A DNA stretch of 64,000 nucleotides, taken from assembly GCA_008123405.1 (NCBI GenBank), contig VSSA01000014.1, forward strand, positions 1 through 64,000, in the 5' to 3' direction. The stretch comes from Nocardioides sp. BGMRC 2183 (GTDB taxonomy: Bacteria; Actinomycetota; Actinomycetes; Propionibacteriales; Nocardioidaceae). Numbering within the stretch: position 1 is the stretch's first letter; each line of letters starts with the position of its first letter. The position numbers and the translations under genes were made by a program. Below, piece by piece: positions 24,360 to 32,665 of this stretch. The notes below the pieces were generated by a model that was not told the DNA's origin, ran no database searches, and saw only the letters and a list, made by a program, of their open reading frames with translations.

Positions 24360-26459
24360 TCACGTCCGGCTCCCGCGTCGTTCGAGGAAGCGCTCGACCG
24401 CCTCCAGGTCGACCACGGCGTCCTCGGCGCCGACCTCGGCGGTCAGGCGCGTCGCCGTACCGCCGGCGTCGCTGATCTCCCACCAGCGCTCGAGCGTCTC
24501 GAGGTCGATCACTGCCTCGTCCGCGGCACCCGCGGCGCGACCAGCGCCGTCGGCAGGCGGCGCCGCGGCGATCAGGCTCGCCGGCCGCTTCGCGACGACC
24601 CGGCGACGCGTGGCGAACGCCAACAGCAGGAGTCCGAGCAGGTTGAGACCGATCAGGCCCCAGGGGTAGGTCTCCCAGGTCACCAGGAACGGTTCGGAGT
24701 CGCCGATCTGCCCGGTGATCGTGTAGGTGCCGAAGGCACCGAGCGGAAGGGTGATCGGGATCTCCAGCCGTTCGGACCCACCCGGTCGCAGTAGGCCGAC
24801 GCCGTCGGAGACCAAGGTCGGCTCGAGGTCGTCGCCCCGGCCGACGGCAATGGTCAGACCGGGCGAGGTGACCACCGCGTCGCCGACGTTCTCCACGGTC
24901 AGCTCGAGGGTCCGTCGAGGCCGCGCGCCGAACAGTTCGGCGACACTGGCCCCACCCACCAGTCGTACGTCGGTCACGGCGAGGTCGGACTGCCCGGCCT
25001 CCGGGTCGCGAGCCACCGGTGCGGTCACCTGGGCCACGTCCCGCGCCTCCGGAACCGGGATGTCGAGAGCCTCCGGGGTGGTCGACGGCACGGTGGTGTC
25101 ACCCGGGGCGACGTCCTCCTCGCCCGGCTCCTCGGGAGCAGGGTCGTCCGTGCCGGGGTCCCCGGGACCCGGCTCACCGTCGACCTGGATCGCCACCTCC
25201 GCCGACAGCTCGGTGTCGCCGTGCCGCTGGACGGCCCGTAGCGCGGTCGCGTCGGCATTGCCGACCGCGATCCGGCCGCCGATCGCGCCCTTCGCGTCGG
25301 CCTGGAGCTTGAGCCGGCGTCCGGCAGCCTCCCCGGCCTCGTCCACCGGACGGACGGTCACGCTGCGGCGCGGGTCCCAGTCGGTGCCGTCGACCTGGAA
25401 CCTGACCGAGGTCGACGACGTCTCCTCCACCGCGTCGAGGGTGGGAGCGCCGAGCACACGCAGCGGCAGGTCGGCGCTCCGCGGGCCCTCCACGACGTGG
25501 ATCACCGACGGTCCGGCCGGGGCCGCCGCGGGCACTGTCAGGCGCACGGTCGCGGCGCCGTCCTCGGTGGTGGTGAACGCGACCTCGCTCGTGCACGAGC
25601 CCTGCTCGCTCGGACCCGGCTCGCTCGGACACAGCGCGGCACTGCCGCTCGCGGTGGAGGCGAGGCCGACCACGTCGACGACGGCCGTGTCGCCGGCGCG
25701 GGCAACGGTGGCGACCCGCTGGCCAGTCACCGCAGCCAGGGTCGCGGTGGTCCGGGCGACGGTGGAGAAGTCGGCGGTGACCGCGGTGTCCAGTGGGGTC
25801 GTCGCCGGGTTCGTCCCACCAGGCACCCCCTCGGGCTGACCGTTGCACGCGATCCGTTGCACCAGCGCGTCCACCTCCGGGTCGACCACTCCGTCGCCGT
25901 CGTCGACGTAGAGGCCGTAGTCGATGCCAACGAGCACCAGGCGCTGGTCACCGGCAGCGGTGATCGCGACGGTGCCGTCGAGTTGGAGAGACGGCAACGC
26001 GCCCGCGCCGGCACTCACCACGAACTCGGCCTCGCTCGGCTCCAGCTCGGTGCGCTGGCCGGTCTCGGGTGCGACGAGCGCCCAGTGCACCGTGGCCGTG
26101 CCCAGCAGCTCGGTCGCGGCCGGCACGAGCACCGGCCCCTCGGCCAGCGTGTCGAACGCGAAGGACCGCGTGCCACCGACGGCGGTCTCGCCGTGCGTGG
26201 CCAGCTCGAAGCCCGGCCCCTCGAGACTCGCCGTCCACGGCTCGAGCACGACGCTCAGGTCGATGATGTCGGTCGGCTCTGCGCCATTGTTCTCGGGCCC
26301 GGGCAGATAGCGCCAACACCCACCCCCCGGATCGACCGGAGATGCCGTCGGCGCGGCAGCAGGGGCGGCGCCGGCCACCGCTGCCGTCGTCGTGACCAGG
26401 CCCGGCGTCGCCGACAGCAGCATCGCCAGCAGAGCGAGCAGAAGGCGGGGCCGGCGCAT
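24360..26459 (-). CDS. Large exported membrane-anchored surface protein
   Basis: A 699-residue protein. The ATG at 26459 opens a signal peptide (MRRPRLLLALLAMLLSATPG). The ectodomain contains several beta-rich segments. One (about 170-225) has DYGLYVDDGDGVVDPEVD, which resembles a calcium-binding DxDxDG loop. A Pro/Asp/Glu-rich hinge (about 445-490) is followed by a CARDB-like domain (about 510-600: DLAVTDVRLVGG, LELTVENVGDAVV). A transmembrane helix YPWGLIGLNLLGLLLLAF precedes a cytoplasmic tail of about 85 residues with two similar acidic helices (IDLETLERWWE and VDLEAVERFLERRG). I do not recognise the full architecture. It is divergent from the sortase gene, and the island motif at 26463 lies between them. 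Confidence 0.7.
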   Translation of the reverse strand: MRRPRLLLALLAMLLSATPGLVTTTAAVAGAAPAAAPTASPVDPGGGCWRYLPGPENNGAEPTDIIDLSVVLEPWTASLEGPGFELATHGETAVGGTRSFAFDTLAEGPVLVPAATELLGTATVHWALVAPETGQRTELEPSEAEFVVSAGAGALPSLQLDGTVAITAAGDQRLVLVGIDYGLYVDDGDGVVDPEVDALVQRIACNGQPEGVPGGTNPATTPLDTAVTADFSTVARTTATLAAVTGQRVATVARAGDTAVVDVVGLASTASGSAALCPSEPGPSEQGSCTSEVAFTTTEDGAATVRLTVPAAAPAGPSVIHVVEGPRSADLPLRVLGAPTLDAVEETSSTSVRFQVDGTDWDPRRSVTVRPVDEAGEAAGRRLKLQADAKGAIGGRIAVGNADATALRAVQRHGDTELSAEVAIQVDGEPGPGDPGTDDPAPEEPGEEDVAPGDTTVPSTTPEALDIPVPEARDVAQVTAPVARDPEAGQSDLAVTDVRLVGGASVAELFGARPRRTLELTVENVGDAVVTSPGLTIAVGRGDDLEPTLVSDGVGLLRPGGSERLEIPITLPLGAFGTYTITGQIGDSEPFLVTWETYPWGLIGLNLLGLLLLAFATRRRVVAKRPASLIAAAPPADGAGRAAGAADEAVIDLETLERWWEISDAGGTATRLTAEVGAEDAVVDLEAVERFLERRGSRT

Positions 26460-26462
26460 TCC

Positions 26463-26477
26463 TAGATGATATATTAA
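26463..26477. promoter_or_regulatory. Island motif, site 5 (TAGATGATATATTAA), next to a start codon
   Basis: Only 3 bases separate this element from the ATG of the minus-strand gene at 26459, and the plus-strand sortase starts about 29 bases away. If the element contains the -10 box, the minus-strand transcript would be leaderless or nearly so. It matches site 12 (55077) closely. Confidence 0.65.
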
Positions 26478-26505
26478 TTGCGGCCCAGGGGAAGGTGTTC
26501 GAGTG

Positions 26506-27171
26506 ATGTGGACCACGTTGCGGACAGCCGCTCGCGTCGTCGCCGAGTTGCTGCTGACCGCCGGCTTCCTGCTCGCCGCGCTCGCCTTCTACCTGCTGGT
26601 GTGGACCAACGTGCAGACGGCATCGGCGCAGCGTGACCTACTCGACGAGTTCCGCGCCGACCAGCAGACGCACTCCGACCACCAGCGGCAGCAGCGGACC
26701 ACACCCGCCACCGGTGAAGGGCTCAACGTGCTGCACATCCCTCGTCTCGGGGACGAGTGGGAGTGGGTCGTGATCGAGGGGGTCGACCTCGACACCCTCG
26801 ACAAGGGTCCAGGCCACTTCCCCGGATCGGCGCTTCCCGGTGAGGTCGGGAACTATGCGGTAGCCGGCCATCGTGCCACCCACGGCGAGCCGTTCGCCGA
26901 GCTCGACCTGCTGTCGGCGGGCGACAAGATCTACGTCGAGGCGACCGACGGCTGGTACACCTACGAGGTGACCTGGGACCGAATCGTCTCCCCCACCAGC
27001 GTCGAGGTCATCGCGCCCGTGGCCGGCTACCCCGGTCAGACGCCGACAGTGCAGACGATGACGCTGGTCACCTGCAATCCCCGCTGGGGCTCCAGCGAGC
27101 GCCTGGTGGTCGGTGCCACGCTGGTCGAGCAGCGCGAACCCGGCGCCGGTCCGCCCCCCGAGGTCGCCTGA
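26506..27171 (+). CDS. Class E-type sortase
   Basis: A 221-residue membrane-anchored transpeptidase that links LPxTG proteins to the cell wall. After one N-terminal membrane helix (about 11-33) the sortase domain shows the catalytic triad: His122 in AVAGHRATHG, Cys190 in TLVTCNP, and Arg199 in SSERL. The ATG at 26506 is used; an in-frame GTG at 26503 is also possible. GGGGAAGG lies upstream. The obvious substrates in this window are the LPKTG and LPDTG proteins at 17.2-19.2 kb. A sortase inside the catabolic regulon suggests that wall display is part of the pathway. Confidence 0.9.
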   Translation: MWTTLRTAARVVAELLLTAGFLLAALAFYLLVWTNVQTASAQRDLLDEFRADQQTHSDHQRQQRTTPATGEGLNVLHIPRLGDEWEWVVIEGVDLDTLDKGPGHFPGSALPGEVGNYAVAGHRATHGEPFAELDLLSAGDKIYVEATDGWYTYEVTWDRIVSPTSVEVIAPVAGYPGQTPTVQTMTLVTCNPRWGSSERLVVGATLVEQREPGAGPPPEVA

Positions 27172-27326
27172 TGTACGCCTTCCTCTGGCGCCTGCTCCCC
27201 GGGCCCACCCTGCTCAAGGTCGCCGAGGCCGTGGCCCTCGTCGCGCTGGTGCTCTACCTGCTGATGACCGTGGTCTTCCCTTGGCTCGAGCCGCACCTGC
27301 CCCTCGAGGAGGTCACCGTCGGTTGA
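27171..27326 (+). CDS. Small single-helix membrane protein linked to the sortase
   Basis: A 51-codon gene whose ATG shares a base with the sortase stop (TGATG). The protein begins MYAFLWRLLPGPTLLK, has one long hydrophobic helix (about 18-38) and ends FPWLEPHLPLEEVTVG. Small proteins with this PGP...FPW pattern commonly sit next to class E sortase genes in actinobacteria, from general knowledge. The function is unknown; it may assist sortase in the membrane. Confidence 0.75.
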   Translation: MYAFLWRLLPGPTLLKVAEAVALVALVLYLLMTVVFPWLEPHLPLEEVTVG

Positions 27327-27346
27327 GGCAGCTGCGACGGGTCGGC

Positions 27347-28099
27347 TCAGTGCTCGCGCAGCAGGGTGCCGAAGCCGTGGAGCCGGTCCTCGATGCCGTT
27401 CTCCCGCAGCGCCATCCACCAGGTCGCGGCGTTGATGGCGATCACCGGCTTGTCCAGCCAGCGTTCGGCCTCGTCGGCCAGCTCGGTCATGCACAGGTTG
27501 GTGCCGCACTGCACGATGGCGTCCACCTCGGCCCCGTTGACCTCGATGAGGGACTCGCGCAGGGTGCGCTCGGAGACCTGGGCGATCTCCACCGCGCTGT
27601 TCACACACAGTCCCTTCACCCGGACGACGTCGAACCCGAGCTCGGTGAAGAACCGGTGCACGTTGGCGTCGCCGATCGGCGTGTACGGCGTGACCACGGC
27701 GATCCGCCGCGCCCCGTAGAGGTGAAGTGCCCGCTCACAGGCCTCGGCGCCGGTGGCGACCCCGATCCCGCCGGAGAGCTCCTGGATCTGCCGGACGAAC
27801 TGCCGGTTCCCCTCGACACCGTCCCAGAACGTCTCCGCGCTCATGCCCATGACCATGTAGTCGGGCTGCATGGTCATCAGACGCTCCACGCAGGAGTCCA
27901 GGTTCTCCCGAATCTGGACGAGCAGCGCCTCCATGCCTTCGTCGTCGCCGATGCGACCGTCGGGGATGAAGATCCGCCCGTAGTGCGAGGTGACACCGGG
28001 GACCCGCATCATGTCGAACTCCGGCTGGACGATCGTGTTCGTGCTGGGCGCGATCACGCCGAACTTGCGGCGCCACCCGAGCCGGTCAACACCCCTCAC
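27347..28099 (-). CDS. Asp/Glu racemase superfamily protein (AMDase/maleate isomerase-like), copy 1
   Basis: A 250-residue protein. The GTG at 28099 overlaps the membrane protein stop as GTGA, and the sequence starts VRGVDRLGWRRKFGVIAPSTNT. The two-domain fold of arylmalonate decarboxylase and maleate cis-trans isomerase is shown by DYMVMGMSAETFWDG, RRIAVVTPYTPIGDANV and AIVQCGTNLCMTEL. Maleate isomerases use two Cys, one in each motif. Here the first is Ser (MGMSAE) and only the second Cys (QCGTN) remains, as in arylmalonate decarboxylase. So it may decarboxylate a malonate-like group, such as a demethylated ring-E keto acid, or isomerise a substituted maleate. It is the last gene of the core operon. 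A paralogue lies at 55475-56248. Confidence 0.78.
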   Translation of the reverse strand: MRGVDRLGWRRKFGVIAPSTNTIVQPEFDMMRVPGVTSHYGRIFIPDGRIGDDEGMEALLVQIRENLDSCVERLMTMQPDYMVMGMSAETFWDGVEGNRQFVRQIQELSGGIGVATGAEACERALHLYGARRIAVVTPYTPIGDANVHRFFTELGFDVVRVKGLCVNSAVEIAQVSERTLRESLIEVNGAEVDAIVQCGTNLCMTELADEAERWLDKPVIAINAATWWMALRENGIEDRLHGFGTLLREH

Positions 28100-28824
28100 G
28101 CGGGGACCCCTGCCTCGTCGTCGGCGGGCTGCGAGCTCCTCGGGGTCGACACCCGGTCGCGGACCCACAGTGCACCCAGCAGGAAGCACAGCTGGACCGC
28201 TGAGTTGGTGAGCTGCTCTGCCCACTGCAGCTCGAGTGACTGCTCGGGCTGCGCCGCCAGCGGCGGCAGCACGTTGGTGCCGAGGGTGTAGATCACGAAG
28301 AGGACGCCCACGGACGGCTTGTGCGCACCGAAGGCGAGGACCGCCAGCGCGATACCCATCACCGAGGCGCCCACGGCAGCCGCGATCAGCAGCGGCCAGT
28401 TCCGGTACTCCCCCGCCGCCATGCTCATCCAGACGGCGCCGACTCCGGCGGCCGCGGGGAACAGCAGGTAGGGCCAGGGGCTCACCTGGCGGCCCTTCAG
28501 CAGGCACATGGCGCCCCACGCGGTGGCCGCGAAGCCGAGCGCCAGGCAGGGGAAGAGCAGGTTCTCCAGGATCGGGTAGTCCCGGCAGCCGGTGGCCACC
28601 AGGAGCTTCCAGGTCGCCTTGGCCAACCCGCCCAGGGTGACCAGCAGACCACCGGCCAGGACGACCGGGTACGCCGCCGGCGCCCCTCGTCGCACCGCGC
28701 CGGCCAGGACCACGAAGGCGGCACCGGCCAGGATCACCGGCACGAAGTCCTCGACGGCCAGCGCGACGTCGTACTCGACGCAGACGTCGACCCCACGGCT
28801 CGTGGCGACCACGGCGGCGAACAT
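28096..28824 (-). CDS. Seven-helix membrane protein
   Basis: A 242-residue integral membrane protein with about seven hydrophobic helices, for example VEDFVPVILAGAAFVVLAG and YPVVLAGGLLVTLGGLA. A conserved-looking loop is ATGCRDYPILENLLFPCLALGF, with two Cys. The C-terminus is short, polar and cytoplasmic. I do not recognise the family. Its ATG shares a base with the SDR stop, and the next gene overlaps by 4 bases, so it belongs firmly to the chlorophyll-like operon. It might be a transporter, or a membrane anchor for enzymes acting on hydrophobic pigments. Confidence 0.7.
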   Translation of the reverse strand: MFAAVVATSRGVDVCVEYDVALAVEDFVPVILAGAAFVVLAGAVRRGAPAAYPVVLAGGLLVTLGGLAKATWKLLVATGCRDYPILENLLFPCLALGFAATAWGAMCLLKGRQVSPWPYLLFPAAAGVGAVWMSMAAGEYRNWPLLIAAAVGASVMGIALAVLAFGAHKPSVGVLFVIYTLGTNVLPPLAAQPEQSLELQWAEQLTNSAVQLCFLLGALWVRDRVSTPRSSQPADDEAGVPA

Positions 28825-29633
28825 CAGGCGCTCTCGGCGAAGAGGTCGCGCTTCTTGAAGCCGGCCGTCAGGAAGCGGGTCGCCGCCTTGGTGGTGGTCA
28901 GCCAGGCGACGCGGGTCCCGGACTTCGACGCCTTCAGCAGGCCGTCGACGAGGTAGGGCGTGACCGTCTCCACGCGGTCGCCGAGGATGTTGAAGATCCG
29001 TCGCGCCTTGGCGAATCCCTCCGGGTCACCGGCGTAGTCGCCGACCAGCAGGTCGGTGACCACGATGCCCGGAGAGAGGAAGCCGATCTTGACGTCGGTG
29101 CCCTTCTGCTCCTTGATCAGCGCCTCGGTCAGGTAGGTCACCGCCCGTTTGGAGGCGCCGTACACGGCGACGCCGGGCTGGATCTGACCGCCCGACCCCA
29201 GGCCCTCCATGTTCCAGATCCACCCTCCGCCCGGCTGAGCTCCCATCCCCTCGACCGCCACTGAGCAGCCGTTGATGACGCCGTGCACGTTGATGGCGAA
29301 GACCGTGTCGACCTCGCCAGGATCGGCGCTCTCCAAGGGTGCGCGGGCGGTCGAGACGCCGGCGTTGTTGATCCAGACGTCGACCCGCCCGAAGGTGCCC
29401 ACCGCGTGATCCCACAAGGCCTGCACCGAGGCACGATCCGCGACGTCGGCGGCCAGGCCGGTGACCTGGTCCCCGGAGCCCAACGTGGCCACCGCGTCCC
29501 GGACCGACGCAGGCGTTCGACCGCACACCACCACTCGGGCGCCGCGGCCGAGGAGCTCGCGCGCGATGCCCAGACCGATGCCCCGGGTCCCGCCGGTGAC
29601 GACGACGACGCGGCCATCGCCGCCGCTGCTCAC
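28824..29633 (-). CDS. Short-chain dehydrogenase of NYC1/NOL (chlorophyll b reductase) type
   Basis: A 269-residue SDR starting with GTG at 29633 (GTGA overlap with the preceding gene). The NAD(P) site is VVVTGGTRGIG and the active-site pair is YGASK (Tyr158, Lys162). Beyond the general SDR pattern, it shares features I recall from plant NOL/NYC1: VDVWINNAG followed by NMEGLGSGG (plant NIDGAGSDG), LSPGIVVTDLLVGD (plant LSPGMVTTDLL), and then FNILGDRVETVTPYLV (plant FINVLAEPAEVVAEYLV). Plant NYC1/NOL reduces the 7-formyl group of chlorophyll b. Here it could act on chlorophyllide b or on another formyl- or keto-tetrapyrrole. The neighbours (PaO-like, RCCR-like, chlorophyllase-like) strengthen this reading. 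An alternative is a general ketoreductase. Confidence 0.7.
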   Translation of the reverse strand: MSSGGDGRVVVVTGGTRGIGLGIARELLGRGARVVVCGRTPASVRDAVATLGSGDQVTGLAADVADRASVQALWDHAVGTFGRVDVWINNAGVSTARAPLESADPGEVDTVFAINVHGVINGCSVAVEGMGAQPGGGWIWNMEGLGSGGQIQPGVAVYGASKRAVTYLTEALIKEQKGTDVKIGFLSPGIVVTDLLVGDYAGDPEGFAKARRIFNILGDRVETVTPYLVDGLLKASKSGTRVAWLTTTKAATRFLTAGFKKRDLFAESA

Positions 29634-30601
29634 CGCGACTCCCAGCGCAGCGAACCGTGCACCCAGTGGGTGGTGGTCTCGCCGCGCAGCAGCTGCCAGA
29701 CGATCGCCAACTCGCGGGTCTGCGGGTCGATCAGGAACTCGCGACCTCGGATCTTCTCCACCCCGGTGCTGTCCGCGCCGGCGAGGTGCTGGGTGGTGAA
29801 GAGCGCGCGACCGTACGACATCGCGTTTCCCCACACCTCCGGGCCCTCGTAGAGCGTGCGGGCGCCGTCGCGATATCGGTCGTAGACGTAGCGGCGGTCG
29901 AGGTCACCGGACCAGGTCACCGTGTGCCGGGCACTGCGCAGCGTGGTCGGCCGGTGCTCGATCTCCACCTGCACCTGGCCCGAGGTGCTCTGGTCGGCGC
30001 CGTCGACGGCTAGCGCGCCGACCCAGGCGCCGCTCTCCTTGGTCGGCAGCACCTGGGGGCGCGAACCGCGCTCCTGCTCCAGCGCCCGCCACTGGTCGAC
30101 GAAAGTCTGGGTCGCCGGGTTGGTGGCCCGGTCGACCGTGCGCTTGTAGACCCCGTTGAAGACGCCGCAGACGGTCCAGCCGTCGTAGAGGACCGAGGAG
30201 TACACCTGGGTGTCGCCGTCGGCGAGCACCTGGTTCCAGGTGCGCAGGTCCGCCTGCCAGCCGGGTGAGTAGTAGTTCGCCTCGACGAAGGAGCCGTAGG
30301 GTTGGCCGGTCCCGTAGAAGTCGGGCCCGGTGTAGACCCGGTTCTCATCGGAGTCGACGATGCCGAAGTCGAACGTGGCGCCGAGCTCGAAGCGGTTGCG
30401 CAGCGGGCCCGATCCGGAGAGCTTGGAGTCCATCCAGTAGCGGGCGCCTTCGGCGCTCACCTCGCTGGCGCGGGCGACGTACTCGAACCCGACATGGTTG
30501 CCCTGGCCGTCGAAGAGCGCGGGGATGCCATGCCACTCGCCCTCGATCCGCTTCTGCCACTCGCTGGTCTCGACCTCGGTCGCGTCGCTCTGCTCACTCA
30601 T
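29630..30601 (-). CDS. Lipocalin-like protein, possibly DUF3598/bilin-lyase fold
   Basis: A 323-residue cytoplasmic protein, rich in aromatic residues and beta strands. Two similar halves can be seen: the first with WQKRIEGEWHGIPALFDGQG and FDFGIVDSDENRVYTGPDFYG, the second with WVGALAVDGADQS and YVYDRYRDGARTLYEG. This looks like the double lipocalin of DUF3598-type or CpcS/CpcT-type chromophore lyases, whose barrels hold bilins. The assignment is weak and based on pattern only. It overlaps both neighbours by 4 bases and sits between the bilin-reductase-like and NOL-like genes. A role as a pigment-binding chaperone or a bilin-modifying enzyme is possible. Confidence 0.5.
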   Translation of the reverse strand: MSEQSDATEVETSEWQKRIEGEWHGIPALFDGQGNHVGFEYVARASEVSAEGARYWMDSKLSGSGPLRNRFELGATFDFGIVDSDENRVYTGPDFYGTGQPYGSFVEANYYSPGWQADLRTWNQVLADGDTQVYSSVLYDGWTVCGVFNGVYKRTVDRATNPATQTFVDQWRALEQERGSRPQVLPTKESGAWVGALAVDGADQSTSGQVQVEIEHRPTTLRSARHTVTWSGDLDRRYVYDRYRDGARTLYEGPEVWGNAMSYGRALFTTQHLAGADSTGVEKIRGREFLIDPQTRELAIVWQLLRGETTTHWVHGSLRWESR

Positions 30602-31350
30602 GCCGACACCACCCCGGCGACGTCGTTGGTGAGCAGCTGACCGCGGATCTCCTCAGCGACCTCGGTGCCCAGGAGCTGGCTGATCTGCGCCCACACCTTG
30701 TCCAGGTCGGGGTTGAACACCAATGCCCGGTTGCGCTGGTCGCGCACCGCGAGATCGGTGTCGGCGAGGTCCGCGACCACCGCCGCCGGCGCGTCGCCCT
30801 CGACGAGCGTCAACCAATGGGCGAGGTACGACGCCACCGCGTCCTCGATCCCCGCGAACGCCTCCTCGGTGGCCCGAGCCACGCACATCCACGGCGACAT
30901 GACGGCCGCCTGACGCGGGCCGATCGCGGCCTTGCTCAGACCCTCGCGGCCCTGGACCGCCTCGAACGTCTCGGTGAGCGGGGTGTGCGCCCAGTCCATG
31001 TAGGAGAGGTGGGTGCCGAGGTCGGCGCGCTGGATCAGGTCGAGGTGGAAGGCGTAGTAGCCGCCGGCGTGGACCGAGTCGAGGGTGAAGTGCGGGACCG
31101 GACCGTCCTCGGGGGCGAACGCGAAGACCATGTGCGAGTCGAGGCCGATCTGCGGCACGGTGATGCCGACGTAGACGACCTTGGCGACCGCGTCGCCGGT
31201 GAAGATCCGCACCGAGCCGACCGGGTCCGGGCCCATCACCGAGGTGAGTGTGCGGAACGGGCCGCCGTCGGCGCCGGGCACCTCGCTCAGCCCGAGGCGG
31301 GAGACGATGCTGTCGACGGTGCGGTTGCACAGTCCACCGGGGAGGCTCAT
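30598..31350 (-). CDS. Ferredoxin-dependent bilin reductase/RCCR-like protein, divergent copy
   Basis: A 250-residue protein, more divergent than the other two RCCR-like proteins of the island. The central part reads SHMVFAFAPEDGPVPHFTLDSVHAGG followed by YYAFHLDLIQRADLG, a pattern of the ferredoxin-dependent bilin reductase fold, where a beta sheet presents the bilin. The C-terminal helices include RDQRNRALVFNPDLDKVWAQ. It overlaps the PaO-like gene upstream and the lipocalin-like gene downstream by 4 bases each. It may reduce the oxygenase product, act on a second double bond, or chaperone the unstable red catabolite, as plant RCCR does by close contact with PaO. Confidence 0.62.
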   Translation of the reverse strand: MSLPGGLCNRTVDSIVSRLGLSEVPGADGGPFRTLTSVMGPDPVGSVRIFTGDAVAKVVYVGITVPQIGLDSHMVFAFAPEDGPVPHFTLDSVHAGGYYAFHLDLIQRADLGTHLSYMDWAHTPLTETFEAVQGREGLSKAAIGPRQAAVMSPWMCVARATEEAFAGIEDAVASYLAHWLTLVEGDAPAAVVADLADTDLAVRDQRNRALVFNPDLDKVWAQISQLLGTEVAEEIRGQLLTNDVAGVVSA

Positions 31351-32657
31351 GCGTTCACTTCCTTCTCGTCCTGGGTCGAGTCGAGGGGGGTCTCGACATC
31401 GGGTTCACCGGGTTCAGCGGGGTCAGCGGGTTCAGCGGATGCCGTTGCGGGCTTCGGGTCGTCCATGACCAGGCGCCGTTCCTTGCGGGGCGTGACCCGT
31501 TCGCGGGTCCCCTCCCCGTCGAGGATCTGCCGGCTGCGGACCTCCTTGAAGTTCCACGCGCTCGCGAGCTCGGGCACCTCCTTGCGGATCGGCGAGGGGA
31601 TCACCCGCGCCTCGACCCGCGCCGGGCCCTCACCGACGATGGTGTTGCCCTCGACGCTCCAGCCCATGTCGATGAGCTCCTGACGGCGGCGGCGGTACTT
31701 GACCGCGTTGTAGTCGCTCTTGACGTGCAGCTCGGCGGAGAGGTCGAACGGCAGCAGCTCGGGCCGCACCTGGTCGACGATGGCCTGGTCCTCGTAGAGG
31801 ACCTTGAAGACCCGGCGGCGGGCGTCGCGGTCGGCCCACTTGCCCTTGAAGAACGTGCGCAGCGCGACGAACTTGACCATGGTGGTCTCCTCGTCGATCG
31901 GCACGTTGACGTCGAAGATCTTGAGCGCGCCCATCGGCGTCTTCACGTCCAGCAGGATCATGTTGGGCAGCCACCAGGTGGTGGAGACCGGGACCGGCGG
32001 ACGCTCCTGCAGGTCCTTGGTCTTGTTGGGGTTGAGCATGCCCCAGATGCCCTTGGAGTTCGGCGGGTTGAGGACGACCGACACCTTGCAGTGCCACTCC
32101 GACTCCTCGATCTCGAACTCGGGGACCTCTGGCTTCTCCTTGTTGCCGAAGACACCCCCGTGGACGAACGGCGTGTGTGCGACGTCGACGCCGTTCTCCA
32201 AGATCCGCTCGTAGTTGGAGTTCCAGAGGAACGAACCCGTCACGGCGCGATAGGTCTCGGTGTCGTCGATGGCAGACCAGTCCGGCAGCGGCGGCCGCTC
32301 CTCCTCAGGCAGGTCGCCCATGTAGACCCAGATGAACATGTGCTTCTCGATGACCGGGTAAGAGTCGATCCGCGCCTTGCGCGGGATGCCCTTGTCCGGG
32401 TGCGCCGGGATCCGCTGCACCTCGCCGTTCGGGGCGTACTCCCAGCCGTGGTAGGGACACACGATGCAGTCGCCCTTGACCTCGCCACCGGACAGCGCGG
32501 CGCCACGATGCACACACAGGTCGGACATCGCAACGACCGTGTTGTCGCTGGTCTTGCGGTAGAGGACCAGCTGCTGACCGAGGACCTTCACCTTCATCGG
32601 CTTGCCCGCGACGAGCTCGTGGCTGAACTCGACCGCGTACCAGAAGTTCTTGAACAT
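31347..32657 (-). CDS. Rieske non-heme iron oxygenase, pheophorbide a oxygenase (PaO)-like
   Basis: A 436-residue Rieske oxygenase. The [2Fe-2S] ligands are Cys48/His50 in CVHRG and Cys67/His70 in CPYHGW. The catalytic iron motif is ENGVDVAHTPFVH, with His161, His166 and the Asp158 electron bridge. The size and single-component look fit the PaO/CAO/VanA group rather than ring-hydroxylating dioxygenases with a beta subunit. Plant PaO opens the pheophorbide a macrocycle using reduced ferredoxin. The plant C-terminal CxxC and membrane helices are absent; instead there is a long acidic tail (about 395-436). No ferredoxin or reductase gene is in the window. Without context it could be a demethylase; adjacent RCCR-like and chlorophyllase-like genes favour a tetrapyrrole substrate. 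Confidence 0.72.
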   Translation of the reverse strand: MFKNFWYAVEFSHELVAGKPMKVKVLGQQLVLYRKTSDNTVVAMSDLCVHRGAALSGGEVKGDCIVCPYHGWEYAPNGEVQRIPAHPDKGIPRKARIDSYPVIEKHMFIWVYMGDLPEEERPPLPDWSAIDDTETYRAVTGSFLWNSNYERILENGVDVAHTPFVHGGVFGNKEKPEVPEFEIEESEWHCKVSVVLNPPNSKGIWGMLNPNKTKDLQERPPVPVSTTWWLPNMILLDVKTPMGALKIFDVNVPIDEETTMVKFVALRTFFKGKWADRDARRRVFKVLYEDQAIVDQVRPELLPFDLSAELHVKSDYNAVKYRRRRQELIDMGWSVEGNTIVGEGPARVEARVIPSPIRKEVPELASAWNFKEVRSRQILDGEGTRERVTPRKERRLVMDDPKPATASAEPADPAEPGEPDVETPLDSTQDEKEVNA

Positions 32658-32665
32658 GGGGTCTC

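Noticed and set aside
31347-32657. Vanillate O-demethylase oxygenase subunit as the call for the Rieske protein
   Set aside because: The fold is shared, but no VanB-like reductase is adjacent, and the neighbours are RCCR-like and chlorophyllase-like. It stays as an alternative only.
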